Source of the DNA: Metellina segmentata
Lineage: Eukaryota; Arthropoda; Arachnida; Araneae; Tetragnathidae
Direction of reading: 5' to 3'
Assembly (NCBI GenBank): GCA_947359465.1
Contig: OX375881.1
Span: forward strand, 29,429,742-29,493,741
DNA: 64,000 bases
Part shown: piece by piece, positions 37,011 through 46,707 of the stretch
How the letters are laid out: each line of letters starts with the position of its first letter
How positions within the stretch are numbered: the stretch's first letter is position 1
Position numbers and translations under genes: made by a program
The notes under the pieces: model-generated
Seen by the model: only the letters and a program-made list of their open reading frames with translations
Told to the model about the DNA's origin: nothing
The model's database searches: none

Positions 37011-37352
37011 TGTGAAGTTCCCCGTAACCTCACCGGGTTTGAAACGGGTCGATGGACATAGAATCGAACTCCACGGGGGTCCCCCTCGGGTTTTTGGGGA
37101 AAAGGAACCCGTTTGGGGAGGGTTGAAAAGAGAAGGAACTTGCACGAAGACCAGCGAGGAAGCAGGACGCGTTGTTTTGCGCTGGAGATCGAAGGGGATT
37201 ATTCCCGACTATGTATTATAGACGGAACCTGTAAATACTATAATCAAGAAATTTGTAAATAAATAACTGAAATATGCTCATGAACTAGTGTTACTGTTTG
37301 GAGGACGACAAGGCAGAGGATTAGGGAATCAGCCTAAGGAAGAACCGTCACA
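37011..37352 (+). repeat. 3' long terminal repeat
   Basis: 342 bp, identical by eye to the 5' LTR at an offset of 6,318 bp. The AATAAA at 37,258-37,263 is the likely polyadenylation signal of the element's RNA. It is followed directly by the right ATCGT target duplication. Confidence 0.95.
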
Positions 37353-37357
37353 ATCGT
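37353..37357 (+). repeat. Target-site duplication, right (ATCGT)
   Basis: ATCGT directly after the 3' LTR, identical to 30,688-30,692. Confidence 0.9.
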
Positions 37358-37512
37358 CCGGCTGGAAAATTCGCACAAAATCAAAACGGAAACGAAACCA
37401 ATAAATTTAGAATCTGTGATCTCTTCTATGCTGTAGCATTCAATAATGATTAAATTTCATTGAATTCATTTTAAAATTTTCTAGATTAAATTTCAAAATT
37501 CGACACGACCCA

Positions 37513-37543
<31 letters not shown>

Positions 37544-37774
37544 TTCTTTTATTTTCAAATATTACATTCTTTTCAGAAACCCTTTAAGTCTGTTCAAATA
37601 TTTTTAACTCTTTGAATCGTAATTTTTTTGCCAATATTCATGACCTATTCAAACATCTAAATTTTTGAGATAAGACTGGAATGATAATTTTTCCCATAAG
37701 TCTGTTTAAAATTATAACTCCTAAATATTATACATCGATTGTTATTCCGAGAGTGATCAGGACTGTATCACACA
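37358..37774. other. AT-rich spacer with a TA microsatellite
   Basis: No gene is seen. A (TA)n run occupies about 37,524-37,543. The sequence resumes the pre-insertion DNA interrupted by the LTR element. Confidence 0.7.
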
Positions 37775-37990
37775 CTATAGACCAGTGGTCGGCAAACTCA
37801 TTAGTCACCAAAAGAGCCAAAGATCAGCAGTACAACGACTAAGATTTCTTTTGAGAGTCAAATTTGTTTTCAAGAAACGTGTTTTTAGGAGTCGGTTTAA
37901 ACAAGCTACTAACATGAAATAAAACCAGATTTAAGAATATGATATATATTTTTACATTAAAATATAAAAATATGACAAAACATGCATTTA

Positions 37991-38432
37991 GGCCCGGTGC
38001 ACACATCAGGTTTTTCAACGTGCGGCGCCGCTGCGGCACATAAGCCCAACTAAGCATACATAACCGTGAAATGACGCAAGTACTCATTTCACGCCATTTG
38101 CGACACATATTCTATCGAAGAAAATGCGTTTATTTCGCTTACTTGGTGTAAAACAAGTATATTTTGAAACAAAATATACGTTACTGGATACAAGCATTTA
38201 TTAATTATTAGTTGTATTCCATTTATTTATGAAACCAAGGTATTTCAGATCGGAGACTCGTGTGCAGCGAGCTGGGGTGCCGTTTGGAACTGCGGCACAA
38301 ATTGCACGTGCGTCGCCGCAACGTCGTCGGACGCATATGTGCACTACTCCGTTGGATCTAATGTATCTCAGACCGCACTTGCGTTGCCGCAGCGGCGCCG
38401 CACGTTGAAAAACCGGATGTGTGTACCGGGCC
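37991..38432. mobile_element. GC-rich-ended MITE, copy 1 (PIF/Harbinger-like)
   Basis: 442 bp with roughly 48-bp terminal inverted repeats: GGCCCGGTGCACACATC at the left, and the inverse GATGTGTGTACCGGGCC at the right. The inner arms read GTTTTTCAACGTGCGGCGCC and its inverse. Flanks are TTA at 37,988-37,990 and 38,433-38,435. A 3-bp TTA duplication suggests PIF/Harbinger, but no transposase is present. A related copy lies at 62,078-62,495. It sits inside the outer hAT and therefore arrived after it. Confidence 0.8.
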
Positions 38433-39164
38433 TTAATGTGAACAATGACCTTGCATTTCCTTGGAAAGTTTGGACAAGTCAGGTTTGTATGTCGTTGTTT
38501 TTATTTTCAAGCGCTTTTCCAGGTTCTCATCAATAAGATGATTTCTCAATTTACTTTTGATAAGGTTCATGCTTGATAAAAACTGTTCGTAGTATTAAAG
38601 GGAGAAAAATTAAATTATGTTACGTCAGCACTGAGTGCTTTCTTAACAATGGTTATCGTCGCTTTGTTATTTCTGAAATCCTGAAACCTCCGTAGAAAAT
38701 CTTCCCTCGTATTTAAAATTGTTGTTCGGAAATAGTAAATGTCAATTACCGAGTTATTTTCTTGTCGATGTTTCAGCAAGCTTGAAAAATGAATTAACGT
38801 TTCTCTTTCAAAATTTTGAGCACAAAGGGATGATTTGTTTTTGAATGAAATGACTTCTTCCAACATCGATAAAATTGGGTTTCCTTTCCCCTGTTGTTTA
38901 AGATTAAGATTGTTTAGATAAGACGTAACGTCTGCCTTGAAATAAAATTTTTGGATCCACTGATCGGTCCTTTAGTTCATGAAAGTCAACACCCTTCTCA
39001 AGGAGAAATGCTTTAATTTCAAGCAATAAGGAAGCGAAACGTTTTAAAACGTTTCCTCTTGAAAGCCGTTAGGTTTTGTGGAAGTTTGGAGAGTGGGGTG
39101 TTGCTTCGTCATCTGACCGTGGTTCAAAATTACGAGGTGTTGTCCTCGGATCTTTCCCTTAAGG

Positions 39165-40243
39165 CAGTGCTCCCCAACCTTCTTATCGCCGCGGACCGGA
39201 TCAACGTTTGATAATTTTAACGCAGCCCGCTGGGGGGGGGAGAGACACGTTGATTGTTCATATTTTAGATTGTTTGATTTAATAATTTTAGTTTAATTGT
39301 ATTTAAATATGCCTTCAAAATAAAATACAGTTACACCAAAAAATGAATATAATGTGATTTAACATTTTAACTCATTAGAACTCTAAATCAATGAGAACCC
39401 TAAGTTTGCTTCTTTGCAACGACACGGTTTCATCTGGGGGTAATAGGAGACAATGACACCCGAAGTGTGTTGCTTATGTCCAGTTTATTCCGTTGTTTTG
39501 TTTTGGTTGCTGTCACTGCAGAAAACCCGGCTTCACACAGATAGGTTGTTGGATATGGTAATAGGGATTTAAGTGCTGTGGTGGCAATCTCATGGTATTC
39601 CGCTATGACTTTAATCCAGAACACCGGCAGTGTTATTATCTCGAATGTAGTTTTAAGGCCGCCTTCATTTGCAATCTCCAGCAGTTGATCTTCTTGGACA
39701 TACATGCTAGATTCACCTCATTTGTTGACAAATGGGTTGCGGATCCATTCCTTACTAGTTCGTGGGTATTTTGTGATTTCCCAACCACAAGGCAACGAAG
39801 CGCTCGAACTCTTTTAAAAGCAATGACAGATGATCGTGCACCTTCTAGGAAAATGAATATTTAGGCTCAGTCTCGCCTAAAATCCCCTCTAACGTCTGAA
39901 ACATGTCCAAAATGCCTTTGTTCACGCGTCGTCCCCACAGTTTCAGTTTGGCCTTAAATGCAGCTACTTTGCCTACCAACTTGAAGTCGTCACATTTGTC
40001 AAAATTGGAAAATAGAGACATACAGAATTCAGAAATCATAATTGAACATAACAGAACAAATTTCAATTTCTGATTTAACGCCTCCTAATTTAAATGGACA
40101 TTTCATAGATAAGAACCACACAAACCCGAGAGAAATACACCATAGTAAATAAAATGGAAATAATTTAATGTTCCTAGGGCGGCCCGGTACCATTTGATCC
40201 ACGGACCGGTACCGGTCCGCGGCCCGGGGGTTGGGGACCACTG
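39165..40243 (-). mobile_element. Inner hAT transposon nested in the SINE
   Basis: 1,079 bp. The left end CAGTGCTCCCCAACC and the inverted right end CAGTGGTCCCCAACC differ at one base. A perfect 8-bp target duplication CCTTAAGG lies at 39,157-39,164 and 40,244-40,251. An 18-bp perfect palindrome CGGACCGGTACCGGTCCG lies at 40,202-40,219 near the right end. Only C-terminal transposase pieces remain, so this is an internally deleted, non-autonomous copy of a hAT family distinct from the outer one. Confidence 0.92.
39425..40070 (-). pseudogene. Partial hAT transposase, dimerisation domain
   Basis: Two - strand pieces. One at about 40,066-39,845 includes FKAKLKLWGRRV. The second, 39,705-39,430, carries PTTYLCEAGFSAVTATKTKQ and an Arg-Val-Ser-Leu-Ser-x-Ile-x-Pro-Arg end, the classic hAT C-terminal dimerisation motif. 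The catalytic core is absent, and the pieces are in different frames. Confidence 0.88.
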
Positions 40244-41230
40244 CCTTAAGGGACTGATCCCGGACCGTCGTCAATAGCCCGTTGTGTTGCTCTTGTACTA
40301 CGTTAACTAAAATTACCTACCATTACCTCTTGAAAGCCGACGAACCTTATTATGAAGCAGAAGATTTCGTATTCACTCTCCATTTCAACTACAATTTCTT
40401 TAAATTGGCGATGACAAAGAGCTTTAACTAGAGTTGTGTTGACAATCTTGATCACCAATTCCACAACATTGCAAATTTCTTCTGGAAGTGTCCGCGCACA
40501 AAGCGCTTCTTGATGAATTATGGTAAACAAGTATCTCGTGATTAATCGTTTCCTTCAAAATAGAAACAAAGCCTTTCTTACACCGGTCATACTTTTTGCC
40601 CCATCTGTTGAAATTGAAACAATTTTATCGAATGGAATATGTTTCTCCGTGCATTCAATGACAGAATTTGCAATATGCTCCGTGTTTGACATTTTAGTGG
40701 TAGTAATCCTAAAAGTTCTTTATTACCCGAAGACGAATTAAATCGAACAAAAAGTGAAACGTGGGCTGTGTTATTTATGTCACAAGATTCGTCAAAGCTA
40801 TTGATAAAGCTGAAACCATTTAAGATCTTCGATTAGCTGATTTTTTTTAGCATTTTGACTGTTTTTAGCATTTGACGATTAGCATTTTGACTGTTCTGTC
40901 TTTTACTGTTTTAGCATAAAATGGTAATTCTTTAATTTCTGTAAGAATTTCTGCCTTGTTCTTAAAATCCCGGAATAGCTCTTCGGATGCATTTATAAGG
41001 CAGCTTTTAATGTATTCACCGTATGTGTATGGTTTGGCTCTCTAATTTTGCCTCTCTTGACTAACAATAAAGCTTGCAGTATTAACATTGTTGGAAGACT
41101 GCACCCAATAATTAAATTCAGAACTTGCTTTTTCATGACTCTTCTGAAGTTCCTCAACTGCTTTCTTCCTCGCATCACCGGCGGGATATTTACATTTTAT
41201 CAGCATTTAGTCGAAATCGATTCGTGGCAG

Positions 41231-41384
41231 AGCCGCACTCTAGTGGCTAAAGAGCCGCACTCTAGTGGCTAAAGAGCCGCACTCTAGTGGCTAAAGAGCC
41301 GCACTCTAGTGGCTAAAGAGCCGCACTCAAGTGGCTAAAGAGCCGCACTCAAGTGGCTAAAGAGCCGCACTCAAGTGGCTAAAG
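41231..41384. repeat. Seven 22-bp subterminal repeats of the outer hAT
   Basis: Seven exact-length units starting AGCCGCACTC. The first four continue TAGTGG and the last three AAGTGG. They lie 22 bp inside the element's right end. Repeated short subterminal motifs are usual transposase-binding sites in hAT elements. The expansion as a perfect tandem is probably post-insertional. Confidence 0.85.
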
Positions 41385-41553
41385 ATCCGCGGTTTGACGA
41401 GCCCTGCTCTAGACTAAAATTGCACAAGGACATTTTCGAGAAATAAATTTGTCACGTTTATAATAAAGTTTTAAATTTTTGGGAAAATATTAAAACGAAA
41501 TTTTTGTTGAGAATAAAAATAATGCAATGTTTCTGCGTCGACGAAATCAAATA

Positions 41554-41919
41554 CAGTAAACTCCCGATTATCCGTGAGTGGATTATCCACTTTTCGGCTT
41601 ATCCGCGGTCACTTTGTGATAAAATGTTGTTGAAAAATCTTCAATCTTAAATAAAAAAGAGGTGTTTTAACAAACAAAAACTTACTATTTTTTTTTTTGT
41701 GTGAGGAAGTAAATAATCAAACTTTTAGGTCCAGAAATCTACTGTTTATTATTATTATTGTGTGTATAGGCACACTACACACACTGTCAATAAAAATTGT
41801 TCAAAAACCTTTTCGTGTTGATTTGTGCCTCTTTTTAGCCATTTTGAGGGTTATCCACGCAATTCGCTTATCTGCGGTTGCCGCGCCACTCAATTCCGCG
41901 GATAATCGAGAATTTACTG
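41554..41919. mobile_element. Tigger/pogo-like MITE
   Basis: 366 bp between CAGTAAACTCCCGATTATCC and its inverted partner GGATAATCGAGAATTTACTG, flanked by TA at 41,552-41,553 and 41,920-41,921. TA duplication and a CAGT-AACTCCCGATTATCCG end are typical of Tigger/pogo. It has no coding capacity; a short frame at 41,697-41,954 crosses its boundary and is ignored. Confidence 0.88.
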
Positions 41920-42113
41920 TAGTTTATTTATTATTAAATTCTCAGATAATATAGTTAAGGTATTATACTGTAGATGGCGACACGATTTTAAAGAAAGTCA
42001 ATTAAAGGCTTTGTAACTGGTAGTGACATCTAGTGTACAATATGTGAAATGAATGATAAGAAATAATTACATTTATAGAAATTCTTGTTATATTTGTAAT
42101 AACTAATCAAACA

Positions 42114-42699
42114 CAGTGACGTAGCTAAGGTGGGGAGACAAGGTTATTGACCCAGAGAGCCAATGTCTACGTGGGGTGGAGGGCTTTAAGAACCATTAAT
42201 TACAAAGTTGTGCGTTTTTCCTTTTTTGCGAAATGCTTCATAATTTTAAATCAATTTCGCTCTTGCTACTGAAGTATTGTACAGAGTTATGTGGATGAGT
42301 GAAAGCTTTCGCACTCCATCTTCAGGTATAAATCAAACCTTCCTTTAATTTGTACCCTCTACTACATTTTTATCCTCAGAAAAGAGACAAAGCTATTTCA
42401 TTAGGCACTAGTCTAGAAAGTTGAAAGCAAGATATGGTGTCGTTTCATCTGTCTGCAGACCATAACAGGAGCCATTTACAAAAACTGGTTTTCTGCCTGA
42501 TCTTATGTGTTATCAAATTAATTTCAATCAAAAATTAACGCTGTAAACCATAATTTATTAATAAATTTATTGGGGGAATAATTTGTGTGTATGTCTCAAT
42601 TATTTAAATATACTTAATCTTCATTTTAAATACATTAAATAGACTTTGCTTTGTACAAATGGCAGACAGAGGGTTGTAAAAACTCTAGCTTCGCCTCTG
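42114..42699. mobile_element. Probable hAT-type MITE
   Basis: The left end CAGTGACGTAGCTAAGG and the inverted right end (CAGAGGCGAAGCTAGAG on the - strand) share 12 of 17 positions. The flanks ATCAAACA and ATCATATA agree at 6 of 8 positions, as expected for an old 8-bp duplication. No coding sequence is seen. The call rests only on degenerate ends. Confidence 0.5.
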
Positions 42700-44398
42700 A
42701 TCATATACCCATCGTGGTTTGTCCATGCCTCACTAAACTCAGGAAAATAGGATTTTCTGTGATATTCTTAGTTGATTAGAAAGAAGATGGTCCCAAAACT
42801 ATAAATATTCATATAGAAGAAATAAATTTACATACAGTGTATTTTTCAAAGGGATATTTCGATAATTCGTTCAACTCACGTTATTTATGAAAATAAAATG
42901 TCGACATTTTTCCCATATACAAAAACAGTACACCTGAGTGAAGTGTAGTGAATACAGAATAAAGGATAAACAGGAATGTAACAGTGTTTCCTTTACTTGG
43001 CACTTCTATTAGTTCCCATAAATGAAACATATATGCGAAATGGATTTAAAACAACTTCAATTAATCCTTCACGTGTTGATCTCCATGGAAACAAAATCGC
43101 CGAACTTTAGTCTGAGGAGGTCAGTTTGGATGAATCGTGACAGCAGACTTACCTGTGATGAAATTGCTACGACAATTAAACTGTGCATAAAGATAATTTG
43201 GAGGTCTCTTCCGATTCATGACTGGTACGCCTGAATACCGCCCGGTACAACCATGGGTAAAATGGACAGCATATAAAGACCAGACTACTCTCTCTAGGCT
43301 TCGTAGTGGACACTTGAAGCCAGTGAAAATAGAATTAGGTTACATACATATCTCTGTGCACTCTAAATGCAACTCCATTTAGGCTTTATAAGAGCTCTAC
43401 ATTTAGTGTGTCAGCTGTCCCGTATGTCTGCCTACACTTTCGTAAGCTAGTTCAGGAGGGCCTCAAGTCTTACGGGCTAATAGACTTGGTGTAATTTTTT
43501 TTATGTCAAGTGACATAAGTAAGAATAGTGACCTACCGTATATCTCTATTCCTTCATTGTCTCTAAACCATCATCACAGTTTTTGTATTCATTATCTCAA
43601 ATTAAAACCTCTGTACAATCTTGAAAGTTTGGATAGCACCACAGAACGCCGAAGCAATTCAGAGTCGGCGGTTCAAGATCGGAAAATATGAAATATTTTT
43701 TTTCTACTGTGATGTCAGAGTACTCAAAATGTAGAATCTATTGATCTCCATTGTGTTTGTAATAAAGCTGTCCAGGTTTGCAAAGGAAAAGATAAAAAAG
43801 GACTGCATGTGTGCAAGTTAAGCATTAAGTTCTGGTGGAGGTGGTACTTGAAAGTCTAAACGTGTCTGTTCTGGTAATAAGGCCCTGACTGCATGGAGAA
43901 AAATAGTAATTTGGCCCGACCGAGAGGCAAAGAAACAAATCTCTATTTCCTGATGAAGCATGGTTATGAAACGGAATCAGTAATTTAATCTTGAAATTGA
44001 AGCGACATCATGTTTTTTCTTTCGTCCTTTCTTTGGCTACTCAAAATTAATCACGGAAAAATTCGTTTCAGTGGACAACCTACTCTGCAAAAGCGATTGC
44101 ATTATCATAGTGCTGGTTTTCTTCAGAAACTTCACTTCATAATTTATTTATCACTATTTATTTATTTTTTAAATTTAATATAAAGTACCCAGGAATGCAC
44201 ATGAAGCGGAAAAGCCCCTCAAAAGGACAAGCTCGGGAGCACTTCCGGTGGTAATCCGGATACCCAGATTATCATTAGAAGTTAAAAAATTGAAATAGGA
44301 ATATTCGACTGCCAGACAGACTTATGGCGAGAAAGAAGGAAAGGTTATTTTTTTCTAAGTTTGAACAGCTAAATATTTTCAGGTAGTAGTTTTTTTTT
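42700..44398. other. Single-copy-looking DNA, no gene recognised
   Basis: AT-rich DNA with only short frames. The one at 43,022-43,234 has a vaguely helix-turn-helix-like sequence but no identifiable family. A TATAAAG lies at 43,272, with nothing downstream to support a promoter. Confidence 0.5.
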
Positions 44399-44624
44399 AA
44401 TTAACGTCGTACTAGAGCAAAACACAACGGTCATTGACGACGGTCGGGGATCAATCCCCTAAGGGAAAGATCCCAGGACAACAGCACGTAATTTTGAACC
44501 ACGGTCAGATGACGAGGTAACACCTGAGCTGGAAGAAGCATGAAGAGCATGAAGTTTGCAGACCCCACTCTGCAAACTTCCACGCCAACCCAACGTGGGG
44601 ACTTTCGGCCACGACAGATTTAAA
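44399..44624 (-). mobile_element. SINE-1 copy, tRNA head missing
   Basis: Read on the - strand, the sequence covers the SINE-1 body from TTTAAATCTGTCGTGGCC to GTACGACGTTAATT. The head with its polymerase III boxes is absent. The right side passes directly into a 25-bp minisatellite. Confidence 0.85.
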
Positions 44625-44741
44625 GTGAGGACTTAAATCTTTGGATAAGGCGAGGACTTAAATCTTTGGATAAGATGAGGACTTAAATCTATGGATAAGG
44701 TGAGGACTTAAATCTTTGGATAAGGTGAGGACTTAAATCTT
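44625..44741. repeat. 25-bp minisatellite beside a SINE
   Basis: About 4.7 units start at 44,625, 44,650, 44,675, 44,700 and 44,725. The unit begins GTGAGGACTT, which also occurs in the SINE body next to it, so the array may have been seeded by SINE sequence. Confidence 0.85.
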
Positions 44742-45700
44742 AAATATAACAGCAAAGCTGTACAATATGTGTGGAAATGAATATTTAGATTTCACCCATT
44801 TATGCAAGTTAAACGACAAAAACGTAGGATACATGTTGGTATACTGTAATGAGGGGTCCATGATCTCAATGAAGTTAGTTGCCGGGCCCAGAGTGCTGCT
44901 GTAGGGTGCTTGACTATAGGGGTACGTACAGGAGTCGATGTCTCTCGCAAAAGGCTCGAAAAGGAGGGAGCTCGAGAGGCAGTGGCACGCGTCTCCTATT
45001 TGTTGTGTGGTAATGTCCAATCATCCCGCTGACTGCAGCATTTCAATCCAGCTCTCCGCAGTGATACCATCTGGAATTAAGATTAATGGATCTTAAAGGA
45101 ATCGACCCCCTTTTTCCTTCTCGTGAGCGACCAATCATCTGTAATAGCACGGGTCCGCGCAGTGACAACCGTTAATGCCCACTTCTGGCCTGGCACCCCT
45201 CGCGATGTGTGTAGTTAGGAAGCGACAGGATGATAGTGATTACAGATGGTTAGGTAAGTGGCGCTTTTGCACGGCCGGTTAACAGAGACAAATGATGTTG
45301 CTGCGGAATCCTTTCTTTTCCACTTGTGCTCGCGTTTCTGGATGACGAGGTCTCTTTTTCGGAGTTCGTCGTATCGTGCCAGGGTGTGAACAAACACGTG
45401 TGATGCCCCAAGTCTCTTTCCAAACCCTCTCAGTGAATCTTTTAGAATCTTTCAAGACAGAGGCGCTGGTTGGGTTGAGAGCAGGTAGAGGGAGGAGCTG
45501 ATGCATAAAAGGGAAGGCACTTCAAAAATATTAATTTCAAGTTTTGTTTTCTTGGAGAATCAAGCTTTATAATTTTAATAACAATTATATCCTTGCCAGA
45601 GGTATTTCCCAGTGTTATGAGCATGAAGTGAGCGCTTTCAAGCATTGTATCTTTAGGTTACATAGCTTCAAAAGCAATTCTCCCTTTCACATAGTCCCTA
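44742..45700. other. GC-richer non-repetitive island, no gene recognised
   Basis: Noticeably GC-richer than its surroundings, particularly 44,900-45,450, with no repeats. Frames of 60-103 codons overlap on both strands without recognisable domains. It might be regulatory or contain a small exon; the sequence alone does not decide. Confidence 0.4.
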
Positions 45701-45711
45701 TAATCCAGTCA

Positions 45712-45945
45712 GGTTTGATGGTTTTTGTAGCAAAAAGGGCCATATTCGGCCTAGCTGCGCCAGACACAAAACATATCATATCAAATCATGGACATAGTAT
45801 ACATATAAGGAAAGTTTTACTGACTCTAACGACATACACTCAAAGAGGAATCGAATCTGCTGCCTCGACAACTCGCTGATTGCTAGTGCGATAGGCATAC
45901 CCACTGAGACCCGGAGACCTCGTAATACTTATCAGAAGCAGGTAT
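45712..45945 (-). mobile_element. SINE-2 copy, diverged
   Basis: Shares the pattern of a GGGCCATA core, a GGACATA-TATACA stretch, TTTTACTGAC, and a tRNA-like inverted B box (GGAATCGAATC on the + strand) with 45,967-46,190 and 53,966-54,530. Read on the - strand it has a tRNA-like head first. The ends are approximate. Confidence 0.55.
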
Positions 45946-45966
45946 AAAACCGTAAAATTGTCTGCT

Positions 45967-46190
45967 CGGGTTTGGGTTTTATGGCGCAAGGGCCATATAA
46001 GCTGCATCAAGTAAATGGACATACATATACAAAGAAAACTTCGCTGACACAGAAAAGAGAAATAAAAGCAAGTATGAATCGAACCTGCACAGACTACAAC
46101 TCACAGGTTGCTAGCGTAGCGTACCGATCCCATCGAACCACGACGACCCATAAGGCTTATGAAATATGTTCCATTAACCTTGGACGACCC
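45967..46190 (-). mobile_element. SINE-2 copy
   Basis: Second SINE-2 copy directly beside the first. On the - strand the head contains GGTTCGATTCATAC, a near-consensus polymerase III B box, and the body ends in ATGGCCCTTGCGCCATAAAA. Ends are approximate. Confidence 0.6.
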
Positions 46191-46550
46191 CCACAAACGC
46201 CTGGAGAGTGATATAGAGGACAAGGGAGGCCTTTTCTTTCCTTGCCCGCGACAATCATTTCCCAGTTTCTATACAGGCAGGTCAATAATTAAATGCACTG
46301 AAAAATTAATTGATTAACAAATGTAATATATTATGTCAGAATATTTTATTTAATGCTTAAATTTTGTTTGGGACAGAACGACAGCGGCCTGACTCGCCCA
46401 AGTCGTGATAGGTTAGCAGCAAAAAATCCAATTTTAAAATCACCGGTTGCAAAATAAGACCCATTCCATCTTAATCAGTTTCAGAACTGTTTCTCATAAC
46501 TTTAAGAACCTGAAAGTTCTTGTGCGGTTAATGTATTTTACTAGGAATAT
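46191..46550. other. No gene or repeat recognised
   Basis: AT-rich DNA with no frame of interest and no recognised element. Confidence 0.5.
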
Positions 46551-46564
46551 CCAATTGGCCAATT

Positions 46565-46689
46565 CGTCACCTGACCGTGGTTCAAAATTACGTGGTGTTG
46601 TCCTCGAATCTTTCGCTTAGGCTTAGGGGATTGATCCCGGACCGTCGTCAATAGCCCGTTGCATTGTTCTACGACGTCAATTAAAATAA
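46565..46689 (+). mobile_element. SINE-1 copy, 5'-truncated
   Basis: The last roughly 125 bp of SINE-1 are flanked by a near-perfect 17-bp target duplication (CCAATTGGCCAATTCGT at 46,551 and CCAGTTGGCCAATTTGT at 46,690), so it inserted already truncated. Confidence 0.85.
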
Positions 46690-46707
46690 CCAGTTGGCCA
46701 ATTTGTG

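Larger units (their letters stand above)
30693..37352 (+). mobile_element. Complete Gmr1-like Ty3/gypsy LTR retrotransposon
   Basis: A 6,660-bp element flanked by the 5-bp direct repeat ATCGT at 30,688-30,692 and 37,353-37,357. It has two 342-bp LTRs that look identical by eye, begin TGTGA and end TCACA, a primer binding site right after the 5' LTR, a purine tract right before the 3' LTR, and one long gag-pol frame with no interruption. The integrase lies upstream of the reverse transcriptase. That order is normal for Ty1/copia but among Ty3/gypsy elements is the hallmark of the Gmr1-like group. The FIDD reverse transcriptase motif and the primer type fit Ty3/gypsy rather than copia. No env-like gene is present. 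Identical LTRs and an open frame imply a recent insertion, and the element may still be active. Confidence 0.93.
39069..40325 (+). mobile_element. SINE-1 copy, 5'-truncated, split by a hAT insertion
   Basis: The SINE body at 39,069-39,164 continues at 40,252-40,325 and ends in ATTACCTACCATTA. The two halves join in register (CCCTTAAGG|GACTGATCCCGG). The 14-bp target duplication CCTCTTGAAAGCCG is perfect at 39,055-39,068 and 40,326-40,339. The tRNA-like head is missing. The target is the outer hAT's transposase region. Confidence 0.9.
38440..41215 (-). pseudogene. Broken hAT transposase (GTF2IRD2/ZBED-like)
   Basis: Pieces read on the - strand in several frames. An N-terminal part lies at about 41,200-40,750 (KKAVEELQKSHEKASSEF). 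A part at about 40,740-40,340 includes STDGAKSMTG and, in a neighbouring frame, IIHQEALCARTL, as in hAT catalytic cores. After the SINE come EIKAFLLEKGVDFHELKD (about 39,040-38,990), FLRRFQDFR, and a C-terminal YEQFLSSMNLIKSKLR (about 38,600-38,550). This order matches the hAT group from which vertebrate GTF2IRD2 and ZBED-type genes derive, as I remember it. Frameshifts, stops and the SINE insertion make it non-functional. Confidence 0.8.
37783..41406 (-). mobile_element. Outer hAT DNA transposon, decayed
   Basis: The left end CAGTGGTCGGCAAAC and the inverted right end (CAGGGCTCGTCAAAC on the - strand) match at most positions. The flanks CTATAGAC (37,775-37,782) and CTCTAGAC (41,407-41,414) form an 8-bp target duplication with one mismatch, the hAT signature. 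It encodes a broken transposase on the - strand. It has since received a GC-rich MITE (37,991-38,432) and a SINE (39,069-40,325), which itself holds a second hAT. Removing these leaves about 1.9 kb of the original element. Confidence 0.85.

Noticed and set aside
43022..43234. Possible helix-turn-helix or Tc1-like fragment, with a DEAW-like piece near 43,953
   Set aside because: Too short and without flanking inverted repeats or further transposase motifs.
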